Assembly: GCA_026214975.1 (NCBI GenBank)
Contig: CM047805.1
Coordinates: 62,240,834 to 62,304,833, forward strand
DNA: 64,000 bases
Origin: Gentiana macrophylla
Taxonomy: Eukaryota; Streptophyta; Magnoliopsida; Gentianales; Gentianaceae
Reading direction: 5' to 3'
A program made the translations under genes and the position numbers. A model generated the notes under the pieces. It did no database searches. It was not told the origin of the DNA and was given only the letters and a program-made list of their open reading frames with translations. Positions 56,382-64,000 of this stretch are shown here, piece by piece; within the stretch, counting starts at the first letter, position 1, and each line of letters begins with the position of its first letter.

Positions 56382-57583
56382 TGAGCTTTAGGCGATTCGA
56401 TTTTCCGGTGGATGGTCCACGATCTCATCGATTTCCTCAAGCATTTCGGATCGGACCATGGCCACTTCGGACTTGCCACTTTCGAACTACAATCAACTAA
56501 GTACTTTCTTTCTTTTTTAATTCTGCACACCATGAGGACATGTTGTCATTTAAGTGTGGGGGAGGGGATAAGTCGATATGTATCTATACATTTGCTTACA
56601 TGATTTTATTTCTATGCTAAAATGAGCTAAATTTTAAAATTTTTTTGTTTTGTCTCGAGTGAGCAATGCATGTTTTTGTTCGGTTTGTTATATTCATTGA
56701 TGCTGTATGCCGTATGTTCCGTAAGTTGTTTCACCCGACACTCTTTTTTACATGCCATAGTAAATTATGAGCTATATTATAAAGTTATACCCCTTTTGAT
56801 TAGTGATGTTTGATTCCTTATAAGTCATGTGCTTAGTGCTAATGTTCATATCGTGAGACTTATGATAGGTTGTATTTAGTTCCAAAGCACGATGTAATCG
56901 TGAATATCTAGAAGTTTGAATGTGATAAGTAATACGTAGCTAATGTCATTTGAAAAAGTTGAGTTAATAATGAAATCAATAGTGTGTGTCGGAAGCTGGT
57001 CGATGATTTGAGTGCGGTAAGGCATTATCTCGAAATGTTTTATTCCACTATGATGACCAAAAGCTCACGACAGTCAGAAGAAGCTGCTTTATGATTTGAG
57101 TAAGGTAGGGTATACCACGTATGTCCTATTCTGCTATGATGAGCAACGACTTATTCTCGATGTGTGTTTAAATGTGAAATCAATTGAATCAACTTAAGAA
57201 TTGGTATGAAAAGAATGAAATGAGACTTAGTTATCGTTAATCTTATCCCCCCAGTATAAACCGATGGATATGCTGTAGGGATTATCCTCTAAGTATGTCG
57301 GAAAGGTCTTAAATGTGTTCTATCATCTTTTCCGGGATATGTTCCGTTTTGTAGGGTGCATCTTATAAGTATCTTTTATTACTAGTTTGAAGGGGGTATT
57401 AGCTAGTTTTGCTTGAAATATTCAAGTTTGGATTTAGTGGAAATTTGCTATGGTTATGCACACACACACGGGTGAACTTCTAATTTATTGACTATATGGT
57501 ATATGTGTTGAGATGTCTATATTCTTTCGAGCCTTTATCTTGTTTTGTTTTGCTCGGACGAGCAAAGTTTAAGTGTGGGGAGT
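56382..57583 (+). other. 3' non-coding region of G2, remainder
   Basis: Continues the sequence interrupted at 44,564. Contains TTTTCCGGTGGATGGTCCAC (56,401-56,420), the internal polypurine-like motif AAGTGTGGGGGAGGGG (56,552-56,567), paired repeats (57,004 and 57,092), a hairpin TTTGCTCG/CGAGCAAA (57,549-57,566, 2-nt loop) and the terminal polypurine tract AAGTGTGGGGAG (57,571-57,582). No gene seen. Confidence 0.75.
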
Positions 57584-59103
57584 TGTTAAGGGTGAAATTA
57601 TATGATTTATAATGTTATATTTTATAATGTTTTCCCCATATAAGTATTAATTGCATGGGAATTAAGTGTTTAAATGAATTATTGAGCAAATAATATTTTT
57701 AATGAGTTAATCGCAAAGTTGGTGAATTTATATGTTTTAATTATGATTTTATGTTTATTGGAATTATGTTACGCTTTTATGTGTTTTGATGTCATGTAGG
57801 TACTTGTTTGAGGCTAAATTGATGATCAAATGTTGATAAAACTCGAGCTAAATCAAGATAGAGGAGATAATGGTGAGTTGGATTGAGAAGGAAAAGAGAT
57901 AGATTTGAAGAAATCCGTTTTTGATCGAAGATGGACTGGCGTCCAGATCAGGCGAACGAGCGTCCACCTTGCAGCAACCCTGGACGGGCGTTTGAAGACC
58001 TTAAACGGGCGCGTCGGAAGAAAAATTTAATATGAGAGAGTTTGGACGCCGAGCAGCGGTGGCGTTCACCTCCGTCGAAGGCTCTTTGGACGAGCGCCCA
58101 AGATAGTGGGACGGGCGCCCAAGCACCGCCTTAGCCTAAACCGACCTAAAAATCTATAAATAGGCGCAATTTCTCAAACCCTAGACACACAATTTCGAAC
58201 CCTAAACCCTAGGGAGCAGCTTGGCTGCGTTTTTATTCTATTTTCTTCCAGTTTATGCAATTAGATTCATAGATTAGATTAGCTACTTTTCATGTCTTTT
58301 TATTCATCAATTTCAAGTCTCACGAAGATGATAAGAGGCTAGACCTCTTTTGAACGAGCGGTGTGAAGCCTATCCGTCAACTATTCAGATTCGAATCGTG
58401 ATTGTTTTGTGAGTTCTTTAATACAAGTTGTTTCTTTTATCATGTTTACATTGTTTATTGCGAATTATATCGAAATATGTTTGCTTTTGTGTTTGTTTTA
58501 TGTGATGAAAATCATGTTAACTTTAGAACACCATGATAAAAGAGTAGATCTTTAATCTATAAAAGCGAAAGTTAATAGGTTAGATTTCTAGGTTAGAGGC
58601 GTTAGAGTTTCCACCTTTGTTTTGAAAAGCGTTAATCTGTAAATCGAAAGATAAAGATTGATAGGAGAACCATCTAAGAAATTAGAGGTCGTACTTAGAT
58701 AAGGCAAATCACAACTTGATTATAATCATGAAATAATCTGAATAGGATCTGAATGTTGATAGGATAGGTGGATCAACTGTTCGTTCGTTTGTTATAACTT
58801 GATTCAAATCTCTTGAAACTTGAATTGTTTAGCTTTAGTTTACTTTTTCTGCACTCTAGTTTAGTTAGTTTATCGCTTTCAATCTTTCCTAGCATTGGAT
58901 TAATCTTCTCTGTCTAGTTACTTTTATGCAATATTTGTTTAGGTTAGTTTTCGTGACAATAATTAGTTAAAAACAAAAGCTAGGGTTCACAATCGTCTAG
59001 TTCCCCGTAAGATCGACCCGGCATTAGCCTCCATACTACGATCCTTATACTTGAGGTTAACCGGTTTATTACTTGTTGCTTTATATTGATAAAATCCAGG
59101 ACA
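57584..59103 (+). repeat. 3' LTR of G2 (1520 bp)
   Basis: Starts TGTTAAGGGTGAAATTATAT, ends AAAATCCAGGACA. TATA box 58,155-58,163. The CpG array at about 57,930-58,120 shows most of the differences from the 5' copy, several at words with CTG or CCAG. Confidence 0.9.
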
Positions 59104-60036
59104 TTTTTCAACCCTAGAAACAACCCAATTCATCCCTGGCCGCCCCAGGCCCCTTGGGGGCGCCCTAGTTGCGTTTTCCCACCATCATAAACATCTTTTT
59201 ATCTTCTTTTTATTTATATGATTTGTATTCCAACGATGAGCTAAAGGCTAAGCCTAGAACGAGCTTTGTGAAGCCAATTCTCAGCAGCATTTTGATTTCG
59301 ACTTTGGATTTGGTTTTGTGAGTTTTTATTGAAAGTTGTTTCTTTATTACGTTTTGTATTGATTTTGCAATTTATATCGAGAGATGGTTGCTTTGTGATG
59401 TTTAACGTTTGATGAAAATCGTTGTTAGACCTAGATCACCGTAGTAAAGATGGGATTTTTAACCTAAAAATAACGAGAGTTGCTAGGTTAAATTTCTAGG
59501 TTGCTAGATTGAGAAATCTTACACCTTTGTTATGGAAGCGTTAATCTTTAAGATCGAGAGATGAAAGATTAATAGGCGAATTATCTACGAGAGTAGAAAT
59601 TCATACCTTTGATAGGTGAACCACATCTTTATTAAATCTTCACTAAACGATCTAGGGTAGAAATTGAGAGTTGCGAGATAGGTGGATCATTGCTTGTTCC
59701 TCGTTCACTTAATTGAAAGAATCATTGTGCCTTGTTCTTCGTTGCTAGCTTAGAATTTTATTTTCGTTTTAGTTTATAGAATATAATTAGTTATTTTAGG
59801 TTCGTAATCATATTTCCTGGCTTTGGATTGACAACCCTCTGTCCAGTTTATTGTATTCATTTTAGCTTTGTTTTGTGTTTTTCGTGACAAACCTTTAGAA
59901 AAATTAAGAACTAGACCAACCTCGATTCCCTGTGATTCGACTCCGGTTGTAATCGCTATACTACGATCCCTGCACTTGGGGTAAACCGGATTATTTTTAT
60001 TACTTGTTTATTTTTCATTAGATAAAATCCGAGACA
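59104..60036 (+). repeat. 3' LTR of G1, second part
   Basis: Begins with the duplicated TTTTT and continues AACCCTAGAAACAAC as in the 5' LTR (30,414-31,343). Ends AAAATCCGAGACA at 60,036, followed by the TGGAC duplication. Confidence 0.9.
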
Positions 60037-61318
60037 TGGACTATGACTACAGTGATGAGGAGTTTCAAGTGCCTGAGGAAGAACCTATTAATGATGAACC
60101 TCAATAGGCATTTGTACCAGTTTTTGAAGAACCTGCTCTTGATCCTATTCTGGAGGAATTCCAAGGACCTAACCCTGCTGGAAGGGATATGAACTACTTG
60201 GTTATCAGCAGACAGAGGCAACAGTACAATGTAGAAGAGCCTACTGATGGAGGAATGGCTGGTGGGGTACCAGCACATGTTTTGGATGAGTTGAGGACTG
60301 TCAGAATTGACATTGCAAATTTAAGAACTCAACTTGACAGGCAAGAGCAGAGATTTGAAGACTTAATGAATTTAGTGGAGAATAGAGGAAGAACCACTAA
60401 AACTGTTGCATCCAATATAACCTCCACTCAGTATGCTCTTGCTGACCTTGATCTGGATGTAAAGGGGATCAAGCAAGGAAATACACTGAACGACAAGTTT
60501 CTGAAAGAACAATTTGCATCCATTCACGAGAAACTTGATAAGCTTTCTGAGACACCTAAGCCTGCTGTGGCTGAATCTGCTGGAACACTGCAACCTGCTG
60601 TACTGGATCCTAAAATCACTGAGAGGATAACTCTACTGGAGCAAACATTGCAAGGAAGGATCACAGCTGTTGACACTAGGACTGAAATTATGGAGGGTCA
60701 ACTGAACAACCTAGTGCTCACACAGGAGAGTGTACATGGCCTGCTGTCCCGTTTTGTTGATGATGTCAATAAGGGGGAAGAGAGCCAAATAGCAGTAGCA
60801 AAAGAGGCTGCCAGAATCTTTGCTAAGAAAAGATGGGGAGATGACACTAATGCTTTTAGGGAGCCTGCACCTGGCAGACTTCCACTTATTGATGATCTTC
60901 TCAGAGAATACAAAAAGGTCTACAACAGCAAAAAAAAAGACCTTATCATGATAAAGGTTTTCATGAGGGACTAAATTCTTTTCTTGGACTCAAGTTTTGG
61001 GAAGAAAGGGTTAAAGCCATGAGGGCTGCACACAGAGGTGGTAAAGGTGGAAGAGGTGGTAGAGGTTGAAGGAGTTTACCTACTACCAATGCAAAGGAGT
61101 CACTTAATGAATTCAAGGAAGTATACATGCGTTTAGGCTTTAGAGTACATCAAATCAACCTTACTTTACCTGAAGCATGGCATTGGTGGAAACAAGTTAA
61201 TCCTCATATTGATTTCTCTCTGATTGAAAATGAATGGATGAGAGAAATGATCAGAGAGATAAGAGCCTATCAAGAACAAGCAGAAAAGGCAAGGGAAGAA
61301 AGAGAAAGAAGACAGTAG
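60037..61318 (+). pseudogene. Extra ORF downstream of pol, copy B, 3' part
   Basis: Resumes the ORF interrupted at 29,752 (DYDYSDEEFQ). Open 60,189-60,974 after a TAG at about 60,106. It contains a long coiled coil (for example DPKITERITLLEQTLQGRIT) and KEAARIFAKKRWGDDTNAFR. A run of nine A near 60,931 accompanies a frameshift, then comes a Gly/Arg box (GGKGGRGGRG, about 61,038-61,070) with a TGA directly behind it. The last open part, 61,127-61,318, ends AREERERRQ as in copy A. Structural or RNA-binding roles are suggested by the coiled coil and RGG-like box, but this is inference. Confidence 0.75.
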
Positions 61319-61467
61319 ATCAGCATACTTTATCTGTTTTATCATTTGTTGTATCTAGACTGTAATACTGTTGAACAACTTATTATAATGAAAATTGACT
61401 AAGTTTATTCTGTTTTCGTTTTTAATCTTTTTGCTTTGCTGTTAGGAGGGTATTGGCATCATCACCA

Positions 61468-61480
61468 AAAAGGGGGAAAT
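61468..61480 (+). other. Polypurine tract, Sirevirus B
   Basis: AAAAAGGGGGAAA followed by the LTR, preceded by GGCATCATCACC as in copy A. Confidence 0.8.
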
Positions 61481-61873
61481 TTTTGGACTTATTTTTAAGT
61501 TTTAGTGATGAGTACCAAACTAGCTGTTATAGAGCAAAGGCAAAAAGATGTCTAGATCAAATGTATAGTTTTATTAGAGTTTGATCTTGTATAGGTTTGA
61601 TCAAACAAGCACTGTAAAAAGTCAGCTGACTTACATCAGCAGACTAGTCTAGATCAGAAGGGTAGTTGAGTCAGTAGACTAGTCAGGAACCTACTGAAGA
61701 CTGAAGGCTGAGGGCTCAAACTCAGTTATTGAAGTCTAAGGGATCAAACTTAGTAATTAAAGTCAAGGATATGGAATCAGAATTTAGGGAAGTCTGTGAT
61801 GACCTAAACTGATTACATATACCTTGTGTACAAGGTCTAAGTTCCACAAGATAAATGGTGATTGGAACTTAGT
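61481..61873 (+). repeat. 3' LTR of Sirevirus B, truncated
   Basis: Starts TTTTGGACTT (TG of the other copies changed to TT). Aligns with the first ~390 bp of 19,203-20,875 and is cut by T2 after TTAGT. Confidence 0.85.
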
Positions 61874-64000
61874 TGTAACATCCCGACTTTTCAGAAAAGG
61901 GTAAAAGAGTCTTTTAACAAATTCAGGTTTTTCGGGTTATTTAATTAAACGATTTGAAGTATATTTTATATATGTATATATATTGAAACCTAAATTTAAA
62001 AGAATTTTGGGGTTATGTGATATTCGTTTTCGGAAAGAAGCGGAGACGTGTCTTTTTGCGAAAATGAAATATTAGGTTCGGTTTCCTTCTTTTATTCGGA
62101 GTTATATTTTTGGACGTTTTATATATATATTTCGAGTCTTATATCTATAATTAAAAGGAAAATCAGTTTTTGTTTTAAAGCAAGGGTAATTAGGGAAAAA
62201 GGGTTTAAGAAGGAGTTAGGTTGTAAAAAAGAGTTTATCACTAATTACTCCCTTCTTCAGTTTCAGCCCCTCCCCATTACCTATTGTGCGACTTTGTGAG
62301 AAAGAAAAAGAGAGCCAAGAGTTTTTCACAATTCCAAGAGAAAGAGTTGGTCGTTTTTTTAGAGCAAGAGCAAGTTTTGGAACCGTTGTGGATCAAGCAT
62401 CGTTTGGTATTCTGTTGAGTGGCATAGCAGCAGGCTTTTGCTGAGTTTTGATCAGCTTTTCTGGACTGCATTAGGTAAGAAAAGCTATTCCTATGATTTC
62501 AATTCTTAGTTGTAAGGATTAAATCTTTTCTCAAGAAGTTTTGGTGTTAGAGGGATGAGGGTTGCATTGGTTAATGTCTATAGAGTATATGGTGTCTTTT
62601 GATGAAGATTTTCTGTTCTTACTGTGTTAATTTGCTGTTGTTTTGGTTGAAATACGATCTGGAAATCGCATGGTGATGATATTAGGGTTTTGGTCGAATC
62701 CAGGTGGACGGGCGCCCGCTTATTATCACGGCGGGCGCTAGGTGTGTGTCTCAGGACGGGCGCCTGGCTTAACCGGACGGGCGCCTGAAGTGCTATTTTT
62801 ACATTCGAGATTGAAATCGTGTTAGGTGGACGGGCGCCTGGGTATAGTGGACGGGCGCCCAGCTTTGACGGAAGCGTTGATAAGATTCAGACGGGCGCCC
62901 AGGGGCTTAAACGGGCGCCTCAGCTTGTTTTGTCCTTCTTTCTTTGTGGGTTGTTGTTCAGCCTTATAAACATGATTTATCTTTATGAAACATTTATATA
63001 TGATATGTTAATATGGTATAAACATAGACAACTGAATTGAGCTTCGATTCGTTCAGCTTAAAACACCGAATGTACTCTTAAAGGAGTTGAAGTTCGGATC
63101 CGTCGGAAGAGCATGATAGGCTTGTGCTTTGATGAATTAGGATTCATCAATGTCGTGTATGTGCTAGGACTTGTCCGTGTCTAGTGGTCTAGGAAGAGAG
63201 TAGTATGGGTGAGGAGATTATTTGAAAACACTTAGGGGTGGCTAGTTAATAACTTAATAAACTACGTATGTGACTAGTAAAAGATTAAACAACATGTCTC
63301 TCTTGGCTAGGCACCAAGGCTAAATCGCGATGCATGTGCTACCTCACGAAGGTGGAAGAAACCGTGGGTCAAAAAGACCCTGGCACGGAGGGACTCTCTT
63401 TGAGGTGTGCGTGCTATCGGAGTCTACCTTTCTAGACTTCGTGGGTATTGGTGTGATCCACTAATATGTTGCAAAAGAGTGTCCCCAAGGTAGAAGAACT
63501 CAGAGGTCAAAGACCCTAAGTACGAGAGGACTCTGCTGAAGTGGATGCGCGTAGTGCCCTTGAGTGCGGTTGTAACATAGATAGGTTAAGTTAGAAACAG
63601 ATTAGTCACAACATGTTGATGAGCATGAAGTGAACCTAGATTGAGTCGGTCTCACTTAAATAACTAACTAAATAATTATCTTTTCTTTATAAACTATAGT
63701 TGATATCATAGCTTCTCTTTCTTGCTAAGCACGTTGTACTTACCTCGAATGCATATGTTTTTCTATGTGTTTGGGGTGAGAAGAGGAACAAGTTGATCAA
63801 AGTTATCCTTGAGCTTGTCGAGGAGTTCAATGACGTTTTGATGGCGTTGAAGTCATTCTGATGTTTTCCTTCACTTTCCTTTTAAAGGTTGTACGGTTTA
63901 TCTTGTAGATTCTCTTATAAGCTTGTTGTACTTTTATTTCAAGTTTGTAAGACTAGCTTTGTATCTTCTCTTTGGGACATCGTACGTTGTAAGCTTGTTA
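61874..64000 (+). repeat. T2: LTR of a T1-related element, runs off the window
   Basis: Starts TGTAACATCCCGACTTTTCA like T1. Shares the AACACCGAATGTACTC block (63,062) and following sequence with T1 (17,762), but the distance from the LTR start is 1188 bp against 893 bp in T1. The extra length includes a CpG-rich motif array. Most likely a 5' LTR (or solo LTR) inserted into Sirevirus B; the right end and any internal region are not visible. A 73-codon frame at 62,819 is not supported as a gene. Confidence 0.75.
62702..62920 (+). promoter_or_regulatory. CpG-rich GGACGGGCGCC motif array in the T2 LTR
   Basis: At least seven copies of (G/A)(G/A)ACGGGCGCC(C/T), for example 62,704, 62,754, 62,776, 62,828 and 62,849. 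A TATA-like TTATAAA (62,964-62,970) follows the last unit by 43 bp. Absent from the T1 LTR. Confidence 0.75.

Larger units (their letters stand above)
35859..59103 (+). mobile_element. G2: Athila-type Ty3/gypsy retrotransposon, hosting G3
   Basis: LTRs 35,859-37,377 (1519 bp) and 57,584-59,103 (1520 bp), flanked by TTTTT duplications (35,854-35,858 and 59,104-59,108). Internal order is PBS, leader array, gag, PR, RT, RNase H, IN, micro-ORF and 3' region, with G3 inserted at 44,565-56,381. RT motifs such as YPKNVREVRGFLGHVGFYRR and the integrase tail [16 protein letters not shown] identify the Athila lineage. The LTRs look very similar, so insertion is probably recent. Confidence 0.9.
29753..60036 (+). 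mobile_element. G1: non-autonomous Athila-type LTR retrotransposon, hosting G2
   Basis: Bounded by perfect 5-bp target duplications TGGAC (29,748-29,752 and 60,037-60,041). Removing the insert makes the extra ORF continuous with copy A's sequence. 5' LTR 29,753-31,343; internal region 31,344-35,182 (only 3.8 kb); 3' LTR 35,183-35,858 plus 59,104-60,036, split by G2. It has a tRNA-Asp PBS, a gag-like region and the Athila 3' region, but no protease, RT, RNase H or integrase. Confidence 0.9.
19203..61873 (+). mobile_element. Sirevirus-type copia element, copy B, interrupted by nested elements
   Basis: 5' LTR 19,203-20,875, iMet-type PBS, gag, protease, integrase, RT and RNase H to 26,445, then the extra ORF (27,061-29,752 and 60,037-61,318), PPT and a truncated 3' LTR. 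Element G1 with its own nested insertions (29,753-60,036) splits the extra ORF. T2 truncates the 3' LTR at 61,873. PR-IN-RT-RH order proves Ty1/copia. The pol frame has several frameshifts and stops, so the copy is not autonomous as read. Confidence 0.9.

Overview
This window is plant nuclear DNA made almost entirely of LTR retrotransposons nested inside one another. The lineages seen are specific to angiosperms: a Ty1/copia Sirevirus-type element, Ty3/gypsy Athila-type elements primed by tRNA-Asp, and a family whose LTR starts TGTAACATCCCGAC like chromoviruses. No host protein-coding gene, rRNA, tRNA or CRISPR array was recognised. The setting looks like a repeat-rich, probably pericentromeric, part of a eudicot genome; species is not assigned. 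|| Layout. 1-6800: 3' part of Sirevirus copy A (end of RNase H, an extra ORF with its own promoter-like region, 3' LTR). 6801-12412: minus-strand, truncated Athila-related element M1 (5' LTR, PBS, protease remnant, extra 'plant transposon protein' ORF). 12413-16868: broken copia gag, possible antisense copia LTR, mostly unresolved old repeat, then the 3' end of element T1. 16869-18518: T1 3' LTR. 18519-19202: antisense copia RNase H remnant. 19203-61873: Sirevirus copy B, opened by a Russian-doll insertion. G1 (29753-60036, TSD TGGAC) sits in B's extra ORF. G2 (35859-59103, TSD TTTTT) sits in G1's 3' LTR. G3 (44565-56381, TSD TGAGT/TGAGC) sits in G2 behind its integrase. 61874-64000: the 5'-most 2.1 kb of an LTR of T2, a relative of T1, inserted in B's 3' LTR. 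|| How the parts work together. Sirevirus B carries Gag, protease, integrase, RT and RNase H in copia order, then a very large extra ORF of unknown role. G2 and G3 are Athila-type (Gag-PR-RT-RH-IN); G2 keeps a 492-codon open integrase frame. G1 has Athila LTRs, PBS, leader and 3' region but no pol, so it looks like a non-autonomous passenger mobilised in trans. All three G elements share a 3' region of about 1.2-1.7 kb holding paired repeats, a hairpin next to the polypurine tract and a second polypurine-like motif. G2 and G3 also share an intact 46-codon ORF followed by a hairpin whose stem shows compensatory changes. || Most notable signals: (i) a CpG-rich motif (core GGACGGGCGYCC) in arrays ending 34-35 bp upstream of the TATA box in three Athila-type LTR types and again upstream of a TATA-like box in the unrelated T2 LTR, while T1, T2's relative, lacks it; (ii) tandem hairpins of the same motif in the G2 and G3 leaders; (iii) the conserved micro-ORF and covarying hairpin; (iv) TATA-containing promoter-like regions in front of the extra ORFs; (v) clustered CTG/CAG-centred discrepancies between repeat copies that look more like consensus errors than decay. 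Most broken frames should be read with (v) in mind.
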